A DNA stretch of 56,478 bases from CAVQBP01 sp964448105 (GCA_964448105.1 CAYUVK010000020.1:1-56478), one strand, 5' to 3'; positions 18,863 through 28,113 are shown, counted from the first letter of the stretch. Notes: generated from the letters alone by a model not told the origin. Program-made: numbers and translations.

Positions 18863-19198
18863 AATTATTTCCTCTTTTCTTAAATATTACTTTTTTAACA
18901 GCTTTAACTGTTAATTAGTTTCCCCAATATATAAATAGCTTATGCTTCATTCAAGATAGGCTTTGATAACCTAAAAATAAATACATTTAAAGTCAAAGAT
19001 AAAATTCTTATTTAATATTATAATAATTAAATGAACCAAATATTATACCAAGATAAATAATAAATTTTTATAGGGTGAAAAATATAAAAATCAATTTCTT
19101 TTTTATAACTTTGGTTAAAATAGCCACAAATAATCAAATATGTTGTCTTTTATATTACAATATTGTGTATTGATAATATACACTTTTTTATAAAAAAG
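18863..19198. other. Intergenic region between divergent clpC and floA
   Basis: Nearly 400 very AT-rich bases separate the two starts and hold no credible gene. Notable are a GTGTAT-7-ATACAC inverted pair at 19165-19183 and, overlapping it, a perfect 18-bp palindrome at 19182-19199 (ACTTTTTTATAAAAAAGT). I see no HrcA-type CIRCE element (TTAGCACTC) upstream of clpC. Confidence 0.6.
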
Positions 19199-19250
19199 TT
19201 GATTAAAGTATAAATAAATGTTAAAATTAAGAATCAAATTCAAAAGGGAG
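19199..19250 (+). promoter_or_regulatory. Putative sigma70-like promoter and ribosome site for floA
   Basis: TTGATT at 19199-19204, a 17-base spacer and TAAAAT at 19222-19227 form a reasonable housekeeping-type promoter. The ribosome site AAGGGAG at 19244-19250 lies 5 bases ahead of the ATG. The 18-bp palindrome directly abuts the -35 box, so it could be an operator. Confidence 0.45.
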
Positions 19251-19255
19251 AAATA

Positions 19256-20245
19256 ATGGAAGCTGTAACAGGTTTATCGCTCTTATTAATTATCGTAATT
19301 GTTTTTGTTTTAATTGTTTTTCTGTATTTCGTACCGCTTGGGCTTTTTATTACTGCATTCTTTTCAGGTGTAAAAGTAAAAATATTTAAAGATTTAGTTG
19401 GAATGAGGCTAAGAAAAGTGCCGCCGGTTGTAATTGTTAGAAGTATGATTACGGCAACTAAAGCAGGAATTAAATTAGATCAGGCAAAACTAGAAGCACA
19501 TTATTTAGCTGGTGGAAATGTGGTTAGAGTAATAAATGCATTAGTTTCTGCAGATAAAGCAAATTTGGGTCTGTCATTTGAGCGTGCAACTGCTATCGAT
19601 TTGGCAGGCAGGGATGTACTCGAAGCGGTCAAAATGTCAGTAATACCAAAAGTGATTGAAACACCGGTTGTTGCCGCAGTTGCAAAAGATGGTATTCAGC
19701 TTAAAGCAATTGCAAGAATTACTGTTCGCGCAAACATTGATAGACTGGTCGGTGGTGCTGGAGAAGCTACAATTCTTGCAAGAGTTGGTGAAGGTATAGT
19801 GTCTACCATAGGTTCAAGTGATAGTCATAAGCTAGTTCTTGAAAATCCCGACAGAATTTCCAAGAGTGTTCTTGCAAAAGGGCTTGATTCAGGTACTGCT
19901 TTTGAAATTTTATCAATTGATATTGCAGACGTAGATATTGGGCAAAATATCGGCGCAATTCTTCAAACAGATCAAGCTGAAGCGGATCTTAAAGTTGCAA
20001 GAGCAAAAGCTGAGGAAAGAAGAGCTGCCGCCGTTGCAAGTGAACAGGAAAATATTGCCGAAATCGCAAGACAAAGATCAAGAGTTGTTGAAGCGGAAGC
20101 TGAGGTTCCAAAAGCAATGGCTGAAGCTTTCCGATCAGGAAATTTGGGAGTAATGGATTATTACAATATGAAAAATATTCAGGCTGATACTGAAATGAGA
20201 GATTCAATTTCAAAACCGGAAAAGAAAAAGGATAAACCTGAATAA
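19256..20245 (+). CDS. floA: Flotillin-like membrane scaffold FloA
   Basis: 329 residues. One N-terminal hydrophobic helix (about 8-35) is followed by PPVVIVRSMITATKAG, a SPFH-like domain with GRDVLEAVKMSVIPKVIETP, and a helical region rich in Ala/Glu/Arg (QAEADLKVARAKAEERRAA) that drives oligomerisation. The sequence pattern matches FloA (YqfA) of Bacillus and its Bacteroidota orthologs closely. FloA organises functional membrane microdomains at the inner membrane. It is often near genes for an NfeD protease or a small membrane protein. Here a single-helix protein of unknown function follows. Confidence 0.95.
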   Translation: MEAVTGLSLLLIIVIVFVLIVFLYFVPLGLFITAFFSGVKVKIFKDLVGMRLRKVPPVVIVRSMITATKAGIKLDQAKLEAHYLAGGNVVRVINALVSADKANLGLSFERATAIDLAGRDVLEAVKMSVIPKVIETPVVAAVAKDGIQLKAIARITVRANIDRLVGGAGEATILARVGEGIVSTIGSSDSHKLVLENPDRISKSVLAKGLDSGTAFEILSIDIADVDIGQNIGAILQTDQAEADLKVARAKAEERRAAAVASEQENIAEIARQRSRVVEAEAEVPKAMAEAFRSGNLGVMDYYNMKNIQADTEMRDSISKPEKKKDKPE

Positions 20246-20265
20246 AGAAGTGTAAATTTAATCGG

Positions 20266-20288
20266 AGTTCAAGTGCAAGTTCAAGAAT
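20266..20288. repeat. Degenerate GTTCAAGTGCAAGTTCAAG repeat
   Basis: Just after floA lies AGTTCAAGTGCAAGTTCAAG. It is the reverse-complement counterpart of the CTTGAACTT-type repeat at about 8050-8086 and one of the short-period degenerate repeats seen at gene ends across this window. Confidence 0.45.
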
Positions 20289-20317
20289 TTTTGAATCATT
20301 ATTTCGGATGAAGTTTC

Positions 20318-20962
20318 ATGGATGATTTTATAAAGATATTAATCTGGGTAATAATAATTATCATTTTCTTTGGTTCTATCTTTAAAAAGAAGAATAAAGG
20401 GAATCAAAAAGAACCTCAATCCCCTCAAAGGAATGGAGACAGTGTACCTAATATCCCCACAAGAACTGGACCTCAACTTAAAAAAGTTGAAAATAAAGAT
20501 GAAATTGATTCATACAATGATATGCTTTCCGAAATAGAAAATCTTTTTAAGAAAGATAATGAATCCGGTAGAGCTATGTCTGAAAGTACTCCCATGGAGG
20601 ATTCCCCAAAAGCAAAAACATCAGATAAAACAAAAATTCAAACGCATGAAGCCCAGAAAATGACAACTCAATACGATCCGCAATGGCATAAAGAAACCGC
20701 TTCGGAACACACTCTAATTACAGATTGGGGAAAAGAGGAAAAAGTTCTGGAAAAAAAAGCTACGGTGGATTTCAATATTGAAAAGAAAGCTAAAAAATTT
20801 GAAGAGTTGATGAATAAAGAAAATGAACCAATTGGTATATTTAAGCACACGATAAAAGAAAAATTAAATCATCCTGCAACACTAAAAGATTATATTTTAA
20901 TGTCTGAAATAATAGGAAAACCAAAAGCAAAGCCTAGATGGTTCAAAAGAAATATAAGTTAA
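20318..20962 (+). CDS. Single-helix membrane protein of unknown function
   Basis: 214 residues. The N-terminus is a membrane anchor (IKILIWVIIIIIFFGSIF) followed by a lysine-rich stop segment and a long polar, disordered-looking middle with repeated KT/KS and E/K motifs. The last 35 residues (LKDYILMSEIIGKPKAKPRW) look structured. This C-terminal ILMSEIIGKPKA pattern is common in short Bacteroidota/Ignavibacteriota membrane proteins, but I know of no function. Its last 25 bases overlap the start of the helicase gene in a different frame, so translation is probably coupled. Confidence 0.6.
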   Translation: MDDFIKILIWVIIIIIFFGSIFKKKNKGNQKEPQSPQRNGDSVPNIPTRTGPQLKKVENKDEIDSYNDMLSEIENLFKKDNESGRAMSESTPMEDSPKAKTSDKTKIQTHEAQKMTTQYDPQWHKETASEHTLITDWGKEEKVLEKKATVDFNIEKKAKKFEELMNKENEPIGIFKHTIKEKLNHPATLKDYILMSEIIGKPKAKPRWFKRNIS

Positions 20963-22941
20963 AACGTTTAGGAGACTCGGGCTTTACTAAAGAAAATATT
21001 GATGAAGCCCGTTTTTCAATTAATTATCAAAATGAATTAAATACTGCACAGTACGAAGCTGTTTCTGCAGTTGATGGAGCATACTTAATAATTGCCGGTG
21101 CTGGTACAGGTAAAACCCGCACTCTCGTTTACCGTGTTGCCAGATTAGTTGAAATGGGATACAAACCTGAATCAATTCTTCTTCTTACTTTTACACGTAA
21201 AGCTGCCAATGAAATGATGAACCGTGCTTCAGTTTTGCTTGATAATAGATGCGCAAAAATTCTTGGAGGAACTTTTCATTCTTTTGCAAATTTAACTCTG
21301 CGAAAATATGCTAAGGCAGCAGGACTTGATTCCTCTTTTACAATTCTTGATCAGGGAGACTGTGAAGATGTTATAAACTTAATCCGTTCACAAGCAGGTT
21401 TTATTTCCAAAGAAAAAAGATTTCCTAATAAACAAACTTTAAATAAAGTTTTTAGCTTAAGTGTAAATACCGGCAGGAAAGTTATTGAAATAATAGAAGA
21501 GAATTATCCGCATTTTTTAGATGATCTTGATAAAATTTTACAAATTCAAACCGTCTTTAATGAATATAAAAGAAAAAACAATCTTCTCGATTATGATGAT
21601 TTGCTGGTTTACCTGAAGGATTTTTTACTTGAATTTGGGCCTGCTACAAAATCCCTTCTATCAACAATAAAATTTGTAATGGTTGATGAATACCAGGATA
21701 CAAACAAACTCCAGGCTGATATTGTGATGGGATTGTGCCAAATAAATAAAAATGTAATGGTCGTCGGCGATGATTCTCAATCAATTTATTCTTTCCGCGG
21801 AGCTAACTTTAAGAATATAATAGAATTCCCGAAACTTTTTGATAATGTAAATATTATCAAGCTTGAAGAAAATTATAGAAGTGTTCAGCCTGTTTTGGAT
21901 TTTACAAATCATATTATTGCTCACTCTATTGAAAAATATGAAAAGCATCTTTATACAAGAAAGAATGGTGGAGAATTACCAGTAATAATTGCTGCAGCCT
22001 CAGAAAATCTGCAGTCAAAATTTATTGTTGATAAGATTTTAGATTTACGTGAAGAAGGAGTTCCGTTAACAGACATTGCAGTTTTATTCCGTTCGTCATT
22101 TTTTTCTTTTGATCTTGAAATTGAATTAACAAAAGCAAATATACCTTTTCAAAAATTCGGGGGGATGAAGTTTGTTGAAACTGCACACATTAAAGATGTT
22201 CTTGCATTTTTAAGGATTGCGGCAAATCCAAAAGATGTGGTAAGCTGGTATAGGGTTCTGCTTCTTCATGAAGGTGTTGGACCGAAAACGGCTCAAAAGA
22301 TTTTGGACGAATTAGCAACTGCTCGATTAACAATAAAAGCAAATCCAGATGAGCAAACTTCATTTAGATACAATGATAAAATCGCAGGTCTTTTCCAATT
22401 GCTTTATAAACTGCATACAGGCAAAGAACTTCCATCCGAAAAAGTGCAGATGATCTTCGATTATTATTGGCCTCTATTTAAGGATAGATATGACGATTAC
22501 AATAAACGAAATAAAGACCTGGAAATATTCCACAATATTTCTGAAAACTATAAATCATTGGATAGCCTTCTAGCGGATATGGCAATTGAACCAATTATTG
22601 AAAGTGTTATCGATATTGATGCACCGGATAAAGAAGAAGAATTTGTCACTCTATCAACAATTCATTCTGCAAAAGGATTGGAATGGCACTCCGTATTTAT
22701 AATTCATGCAGTTGAAGGTTATTTTCCCTCAAGCAGATCTGTTGAAAACTTGGATTCACTGGAAGAAGAAAGAAGATTGATGTATGTTGCTTCCACAAGA
22801 GCGAAGCAAAATCTGTTTGTCACTTATCCAATGAATATGTTTGATAGAGAAGCAGGAATGACATTGTCCAAACCTTCCCGTTTCATATCCGAAATGAAAC
22901 CGGAGTTGGCAGAAGGCTGGCTGCTGGATGATGAATTCTGA
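20938..22941 (+). CDS. UvrD/Rep-family superfamily 1 DNA helicase
   Basis: 667 residues. All SF1A motifs are visible: Walker A AGAGTGKTRTL near residue 53, motif Ia LTFTRKAANEM, motif II VDEYQDTNKLQ, motif III VVGDDSQSIYSFRGAN, motif IV LEENYRS, motif V TIHSAKGLEWHSVFI and motif VI EERRLMYVASTRAKQNL. It is a 3'-5' helicase of the PcrA/Rep type acting in repair or at stalled forks. It is a little shorter than UvrD and ends soon after the motif VI region, so it lacks the C-terminal RNA-polymerase-binding Tudor extension. A distinct UvrD or PcrA may exist elsewhere. Confidence 0.93.
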   Translation: MVQKKYKLKRLGDSGFTKENIDEARFSINYQNELNTAQYEAVSAVDGAYLIIAGAGTGKTRTLVYRVARLVEMGYKPESILLLTFTRKAANEMMNRASVLLDNRCAKILGGTFHSFANLTLRKYAKAAGLDSSFTILDQGDCEDVINLIRSQAGFISKEKRFPNKQTLNKVFSLSVNTGRKVIEIIEENYPHFLDDLDKILQIQTVFNEYKRKNNLLDYDDLLVYLKDFLLEFGPATKSLLSTIKFVMVDEYQDTNKLQADIVMGLCQINKNVMVVGDDSQSIYSFRGANFKNIIEFPKLFDNVNIIKLEENYRSVQPVLDFTNHIIAHSIEKYEKHLYTRKNGGELPVIIAAASENLQSKFIVDKILDLREEGVPLTDIAVLFRSSFFSFDLEIELTKANIPFQKFGGMKFVETAHIKDVLAFLRIAANPKDVVSWYRVLLLHEGVGPKTAQKILDELATARLTIKANPDEQTSFRYNDKIAGLFQLLYKLHTGKELPSEKVQMIFDYYWPLFKDRYDDYNKRNKDLEIFHNISENYKSLDSLLADMAIEPIIESVIDIDAPDKEEEFVTLSTIHSAKGLEWHSVFIIHAVEGYFPSSRSVENLDSLEEERRLMYVASTRAKQNLFVTYPMNMFDREAGMTLSKPSRFISEMKPELAEGWLLDDEF

Positions 22942-22977
22942 TAAAATATATTATATGATTTTATTTATAATAAAAAT

Positions 22978-23070
22978 TCTTAATCTTACTCTTTCAGCCA
23001 AAGGCTGATCCGCCTCTGGCGGAAATTATAATCTTAATCCACTCACAACTCATTTGGAGTAAGATTAAGA
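22978..23070. terminator. Nested inverted repeat with twin palindromes between converging genes
   Basis: A perfect 14-bp inverted repeat TCTTAATCTTACTC / GAGTAAGATTAAGA (22978-22991 and 23057-23070) encloses two adjacent 15-nt palindromes: TCAGCC-AAA-GGCTGA (22994-23008) and TCCGCC-TCT-GGCGGA (23009-23023). It lies between the ends of the helicase gene and the transporter gene, so a bidirectional terminator is likely. The twin palindromes recur elsewhere in the window. Confidence 0.6.
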
Positions 23071-23080
23071 TTATCAAAAC

Positions 23081-25369
23081 CTATCCCAGTACCTTCTTCA
23101 AAATATTCTTTAAAATCCCTTCATATCTTTTTACTACAAGAACAGATGTCGGTGAAAAGCGTGCTACTTTTTCAGGTATTTCACCAAGCAGCATTTTATG
23201 AAATAAGGATTCCTTAGCGGCACCTATTACAACGAGATCGTAATCCCGGCTGGCTTTTGCAATTCCGCCTGCAATAGATTTCGATTTTATTATTTTTTCA
23301 CTTTGCACAATATCGGGATCAATATTATTTAGTGTAGCTTTTATACTCTGATTTCCAATTTTAATTTGTTCCGGTGTCGCATCTTCCTGTGTTATAAAAC
23401 CCGCAGTAACAGATAATTTCAAATCCCTTGCAATCGCATTTAGAATAGTGGAAGCAAGTCTGGCATTTGGTCCACCGGCTGTTGGTAAAAAACAATTTTT
23501 AATTTTACGTGATTCACCAATTTTCAGCATCATTAAATCACATGGGGCAAAACGAATTACTTTATCAGCAATTTCACCGAAAATTCTATCGCGGGTTTTT
23601 GTATAACCCTTCCATCCCATAACTAATAAACTGGCATTGTGTTGATAAGCTGCAGCAAGTATTCCTTGCGAAGAGTGATGCCCGATTACAATATCGGTTT
23701 CAACTTCAATTTTATACTCCTGCCCGATCTTTTTTGCTTTGTTCAGTAAAGCTTCTTTATGATGAGCAAAACGCATTCCTTCATGGATAGGCATTTGCCG
23801 TGGAACTTCAACGACACTAATCGCAATTATTCTCTGGTTTCGCTGCTTTGCAACCGGAATAGCAAGCTTCAATAATATTTCAATGGTTTCTGGATTATAA
23901 ATTGCAACTACAACAGATAGCTTCTTTTCTATTTCAGATAACGGCGCTCTAGGCAACAATACCTGCGGTTCAATTGCTGCAGCCTGTTTTTCAAAAATTG
24001 AATAATAGAGGAGTAATCCGAAAGCAATCCAGCCTATGGTTACATACCAGGCAATCGGCTGGAAATCGAACTGAAATAATGCAAGAAATATATTAAGTGT
24101 AAAACCAAGTAAAGGAATAAATGGGTAAAATGGGACTTTATATTTACGTGGAATTTCCGGATGATTTCTACGTAAAACTATAACCGATAAATTTACCAGT
24201 GCAAATGTCAAAAGGAACATTAAACTCGCCGCGGACCCGACAGTTTCAATCGGAAGTGTAACGGCCATAATTAATAAAATTGCACCGGTGCTGTAAATAG
24301 CAATATGAGGTGTTCTTCGCACAGTATGTATTGCTGATATTCGTTTTGGAAGCCAGAGATCTCTTCCCATAGAAAATGCAACACGGGAAGCAGCCATTAC
24401 AGTTGCATTCAGAGCGGATGAAGTGGACAGAATCCCACCGAATACAATTAACGCGACTCCGAATGCAGGCATAAAGTTTTCAGCAGCCCGGACAATAGCG
24501 GTTTCCTTAAATTTTCCGAGAAACTCCCAGCTTGACATTCCCCCCGGATTAATTGCAGCAAGGGAAACAAATAAAATTAATAAATACATAATTATTGTTA
24601 TGCCAAGAGCAATGAAGGTAGCGCGGGGGATATTTTTTTCTGGAGATTTTATCTCCTCTGCGACCGTCGCAATTAAATCATAGCCTTCAAAGGCTATAAA
24701 GGTCAAACCCATTGCAATAAAGACCCCGCTCAATCCTTTTGTGAAAAAGGGTGTGAAGCTTTCTTTTACCAGGTGCGGGTTTCCGAATATTTCACTTAAT
24801 CCGAAATAAACAAAAATTCCAAGGACAGTTAATTTTGATAGGGTAAGAACATTTTCTGCTTTACCGGTTACCTCAGCTCCACGTGCATTAAGCCATATAA
24901 ATGTTAGGCCTATACATACTGTGACTATTAAAATCGGAGCTTTATTTCCGAACACGGAATAAAAACCCGTAGAAATAAAAGGAATATATTTATGAAGGAA
25001 CTCCCAGAAATAACCTGCAAAACCAAGAGCATAGAGACTGCACGCAACCGTGTATGCAAACCATAACATCCATCCTGAAACAAATCCCACTGCACCTGGA
25101 TAAGCCATTTTAACAAAAGAATAACCTCCCCCGGCTTTCGGAATAGCGGATGCAAGTTCCGCATAAGCAAAAGCGGTTAACAGAGTAACTGCCCCATTTA
25201 AAGCAAATGCAAGTATAGATGCGGGTCCGGCTTCACCAGCTGCAATTCCGGTTAATACAAAAATTCCGGCACCTATCATTGCGCCAACACCGATCATTGT
25301 TGCATCAAAAAGCCCAAGATCACGGGCAAATGTAGGCTGGCTTTTAGTCTTCCCTTTTTTATTCTGCAT
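23081..25369 (-). CDS. APC-superfamily amino acid permease with two universal-stress-protein domains
   Basis: 762 residues. Residues about 15-460 form a 12-helix APC permease: ATMIGVGAMIGAGIFVLTGIAAGEAGP is the unwound first helix that binds substrate, and GLTFIAFEGYDLIATVAEEIKSPEKNIPRA is the helix-6 region. The C-terminal 290 residues contain two universal-stress-protein-type domains (VVAIYNPETIEILLKLA..., and a second at LIGESRKIKNCFLPTAGGPNA...) that may bind ATP or sense the energy state. Fusions of cationic/neutral amino acid permeases with USP domains are known in many bacteria and archaea. Substrate is not visible. Inner membrane. Confidence 0.9.
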   Translation of the reverse strand: MQNKKGKTKSQPTFARDLGLFDATMIGVGAMIGAGIFVLTGIAAGEAGPASILAFALNGAVTLLTAFAYAELASAIPKAGGGYSFVKMAYPGAVGFVSGWMLWFAYTVACSLYALGFAGYFWEFLHKYIPFISTGFYSVFGNKAPILIVTVCIGLTFIWLNARGAEVTGKAENVLTLSKLTVLGIFVYFGLSEIFGNPHLVKESFTPFFTKGLSGVFIAMGLTFIAFEGYDLIATVAEEIKSPEKNIPRATFIALGITIIMYLLILFVSLAAINPGGMSSWEFLGKFKETAIVRAAENFMPAFGVALIVFGGILSTSSALNATVMAASRVAFSMGRDLWLPKRISAIHTVRRTPHIAIYSTGAILLIMAVTLPIETVGSAASLMFLLTFALVNLSVIVLRRNHPEIPRKYKVPFYPFIPLLGFTLNIFLALFQFDFQPIAWYVTIGWIAFGLLLYYSIFEKQAAAIEPQVLLPRAPLSEIEKKLSVVVAIYNPETIEILLKLAIPVAKQRNQRIIAISVVEVPRQMPIHEGMRFAHHKEALLNKAKKIGQEYKIEVETDIVIGHHSSQGILAAAYQHNASLLVMGWKGYTKTRDRIFGEIADKVIRFAPCDLMMLKIGESRKIKNCFLPTAGGPNARLASTILNAIARDLKLSVTAGFITQEDATPEQIKIGNQSIKATLNNIDPDIVQSEKIIKSKSIAGGIAKASRDYDLVVIGAAKESLFHKMLLGEIPEKVARFSPTSVLVVKRYEGILKNILKKVLG

Positions 25370-25682
25370 AAATCCTTAAGAATAAGAGTAAAATCTCACA
25401 GCAGTTAATTCAAGTTAATAAGTTGTGAATAAATTAGCAAAAAGAGAATGGAAAAAATAATTATGTAGTTTTATTGCAGATGCATTTATATTTAACAATT
25501 CTAAATTAAAAGTAATATAAAATAAGTGGTATTGACTGTTTTAGTATTCAGGATGCGTAATATATATTGAAGAAGTATATGGTATTTTCCCCTAATGCAG
25601 TATTATTTAAATTATAATTTTTATTTTAAATGTTCCTTTTTTCTTTATAAAGAATATATTTATTAACTTTAATTCTTTCTAG
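25370..25682. other. Intergenic region upstream of divergent transporter and glycosyltransferase
   Basis: 313 AT-rich bases between two divergent genes. I see no small gene and no strong hairpin. A TTGACT at 25534-25539 with TAATAT 20 bases on could be a promoter, but the spacing is poor. Confidence 0.5.
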
Positions 25683-26762
25683 ATGGCATTAAATATTGTC
25701 TTAATTCTTATACTTCTTTTCTTTATTGTTAATATCTATTTTGTTATTATACTGAATAACAATTCATCAGTAAGTTTACCCATTCAAAAACATCTAGATT
25801 TTTCAGTAATTATTGCTGCTCAAAATGAGGAAAAAAATATTTCTTCACTAATCAATTCACTTCAAGAATTAGATTATCCCCCAAAAGACTTTGAGGTAAT
25901 TATTGTTGATGATAATTCATCGGATAAAACTTATGAAATTTCTGAAAAGTTAATACAGAACAGTAGTAATTTTTGTTTATACACAGCTGAAGATAAAGAT
26001 TTCCCTGCTAAAAAAGGAGTTTTGAGTTTCGGAATAAAAAAAGCAAAATATCCTTTTATTCTAGTTACCGATGCAGATTGTCAGCCTGAAAAAGATTGGT
26101 TAAAATCTTATTCTGAAAAATTCAAGGAGGGATTCGATTTTGTTTTTGGTAATGCACCTTTTATACAGAATAATACTTTTGTGAACAAGATATCATGTTT
26201 TGAAAACTTGAGAAGTTCTATACTGACTTTTACCGCTGCAAAAATTAGGTTTCCCTATTCTGCTTCCGCTCGGAATTTCGGATTTAAAAAATCCTCATTT
26301 GAAAAAATAAAAGGTTATGAAAATACAACAGAAACTTTAAGCGGCGATGATGATCTCCTTTTAAGAGAAGCTGTGAAAAATAAAATGAAAATCAGAACTG
26401 TTTTTAATAAAGGGTCATTTGTTTATTCATCAGCTAAATGCAATTTTAAGGAATATTTTAGTCAAAAAGCTCGGCATACCAAAACTTCGTTTTATTATTT
26501 ACCCGGGAGGCAATTCTTTTTAGCCTCATGGCATTTGAAGAATTTATTCTTTTTATTCTCCCCTATTTTAATATTTTTCAATAAATTATTTTTTTTGTTG
26601 TTCATTCTTAAATTATTAGTTGATCTTTTAACAGTTAAATCACTTCAAAATAAATTTGGCTACAAGTTTAATAGTTTAGAAATTATTTATCTTCAGATTT
26701 TTTATGAGACATTTTTGGTCATTCATTTTATAAATGCCCTTTTTAAAAAAGATAAATGGTAG
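25683..26762 (+). CDS. Membrane glycosyltransferase family 2
   Basis: 359 residues. One N-terminal helix is followed by a GT-A domain with FSVIIAAQNEEKNISSLINS, the nucleotide-binding VIIVDDNSSDKT, the metal site VTDADCQPEKDW and an LSGDDDLLLREA acidic block that serves the catalytic base role. The C-terminus has two to three further membrane helices (about 275-350). This layout is typical of enzymes that transfer a sugar from a nucleotide donor to a lipid carrier or polysaccharide chain at the inner face of the inner membrane. It precedes a methyltransferase gene in the same direction, but the linkage of functions is uncertain. The frame stays open to a TAG stop at 26760. Confidence 0.85.
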   Translation: MALNIVLILILLFFIVNIYFVIILNNNSSVSLPIQKHLDFSVIIAAQNEEKNISSLINSLQELDYPPKDFEVIIVDDNSSDKTYEISEKLIQNSSNFCLYTAEDKDFPAKKGVLSFGIKKAKYPFILVTDADCQPEKDWLKSYSEKFKEGFDFVFGNAPFIQNNTFVNKISCFENLRSSILTFTAAKIRFPYSASARNFGFKKSSFEKIKGYENTTETLSGDDDLLLREAVKNKMKIRTVFNKGSFVYSSAKCNFKEYFSQKARHTKTSFYYLPGRQFFLASWHLKNLFFLFSPILIFFNKLFFLLFILKLLVDLLTVKSLQNKFGYKFNSLEIIYLQIFYETFLVIHFINALFKKDKW

Positions 26763-26770
26763 TAGAAGTC

Positions 26771-26800
26771 TCAGCCGGAGGCTGATCAGCCAAAGGCTGA
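26771..26800. repeat. Twin 15-nt palindrome element (copy 2)
   Basis: Two adjacent palindromes TCAGCC-GGA-GGCTGA (26771-26785) and TCAGCC-AAA-GGCTGA (26786-26800) lie just after the glycosyltransferase stop. The first half-element of the copy at 22994-23008 is identical to the second palindrome here. If the next gene is started at its first ATG, the element would be translated. Confidence 0.75.
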
Positions 26801-26829
26801 AAAAGTCATCACAAAAAGCTGATGCATAT

Positions 26830-27666
26830 ATGACTCAACATTCCGATCAGTTGGATATTAATGCTGCCTGGCTCAATCCTGATCATCCGAATTTTGAAAG
26901 ATGGAAACGGGCAAGGGAATTATCCATTGAACGTGGAAAATTTGTAAAATCAGTTGTTGAAAAATATTTAGTGTGTAAAAGTTTAGATGTGCTTGATTTA
27001 GGTTCAGGAGAAGGCGGGACTTCAATTTTATTTTCCAATGAAAACAAAGTTGTTAGTTATGATTTAAATTTAATTAGACTTGGAAGACAGAATGATTCAG
27101 CTGATTATTATAAAATTAATGGTAATGCTTTAAAGCTTCCATTCAAAAAAAATTCTTTCGATTTAATAATTCTCCAGGATGTTGTTGAACACTTGCCAAA
27201 TATTACTAATTTAATTGATGAAATTAATGGAGTATTAAAAGCAGATGGAATTATTTATTTAAGCACACCAAATAAATATTCAATATTCAATATCATTGCA
27301 GACCCGCATTGGGGATTTCCCTTTGTTTCAATCTTAACCCGGGAAAAGATAAAAAATTGCTTTTTACAAAACTTCAGAAAAGAAGAAATAAATCGAAAAG
27401 ACATACCTCAGCTTTTTTCGTTAAAAGAGATATTAAAATATTTTGATAATTATTTTGAAATAAATTTGGAAACCAAACATTCGCTTGAAAAATTATTAAA
27501 CGGCGATAAAGGTATTATTTGGAGTGATTTCCATTTAAATTTAGTAAAACTTATAAAAAAAATGAGGATTGGAAATTTGTTGCTTTCTTTATTTAATAAT
27601 AAAAAAGGGATTATTAATAAATATTTTAATCCTACTTTTTACTTAGTAATGAAAAAAATAAAATAA
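26830..27666 (+). CDS. SAM-dependent class I methyltransferase
   Basis: 278 residues from an ATG at 26830. The frame is open back to an ATG at 26734, but those extra 32 residues would overlap the previous gene and translate the palindrome repeat, so I prefer the later start. The SAM-binding motif I is LDVLDLGSGEGGTS, motif II has VVSYDLNLIRLG and the post-motif block reads LIILQDVVEHLPN, as in ubiquinone/biotin-type and lipid or sugar O-methyltransferases. The C-terminal half (PHWGFPFVSIL, FNNKKGIINKYF) is not family-specific. Substrate is unknown; proximity to the glycosyltransferase suggests a glycan or lipid. Confidence 0.78.
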   Translation: MTQHSDQLDINAAWLNPDHPNFERWKRARELSIERGKFVKSVVEKYLVCKSLDVLDLGSGEGGTSILFSNENKVVSYDLNLIRLGRQNDSADYYKINGNALKLPFKKNSFDLIILQDVVEHLPNITNLIDEINGVLKADGIIYLSTPNKYSIFNIIADPHWGFPFVSILTREKIKNCFLQNFRKEEINRKDIPQLFSLKEILKYFDNYFEINLETKHSLEKLLNGDKGIIWSDFHLNLVKLIKKMRIGNLLLSLFNNKKGIINKYFNPTFYLVMKKIK

Positions 27667-27720
27667 TTTTTTTTGAATAGTAAATCAAAAGCAATATTTT
27701 AACATTTATAAATTTTGAAA

Positions 27721-28113
27721 ATGGATTATAAAGAATTAGCAAATAAAGCAGTTGAAGCAAAAGCCAAAGCACTTGCTTCATACTCAAAATTTCACGTTGG
27801 GGCAGCATTACTTACTAAAGATAATAAAGTCTACCAAGCAGGAAATATTGAAACGAGTTCTTTCAGCTTAACTATCTGTGCTGAGAGAACTGCGTTGTTT
27901 AAAGCTATTTCGGAAGGTGAAAGAAAATTTACAGCAATTGCTATTGCAAGTGACGACCCTAATTTTTGTCCTCCATGCGGTGCTTGCAGACAGGTAATGA
28001 ATGATTTGTGCGGCGATATCGATATAATAATGATAAATCATAAAAATGAATTAAAGCAAATGAAGCTATCGGAGTTATTCCCTTTTCCATTTGGAGATGA
28101 AAATCTAAAATAA
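27721..28113 (+). CDS. cdd: Cytidine deaminase
   Basis: 130 residues from the ATG at 27721. A TTG two codons upstream gives a longer frame but has no advantage. Zinc-site blocks are TICAERTALFKA (Cys and catalytic Glu) and PPCGACRQVM (two Cys), and NIETSSFSLT and KFHVGAALL bind the nucleoside. It deaminates cytidine and deoxycytidine to uridine and deoxyuridine in pyrimidine salvage, as a cytoplasmic tetramer. It heads a nucleoside-use cluster with tdk, nupC and punA. Confidence 0.95.
   Translation: MDYKELANKAVEAKAKALASYSKFHVGAALLTKDNKVYQAGNIETSSFSLTICAERTALFKAISEGERKFTAIAIASDDPNFCPPCGACRQVMNDLCGDIDIIMINHKNELKQMKLSELFPFPFGDENLK

Noticed and set aside
18863..19255. CIRCE or CtsR-type operator upstream of clpC
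   Set aside because: No TTAGCACTC-N9-GAGTGCTAA or GGTCAAANANNTCAAA heptad repeat is present in the region.
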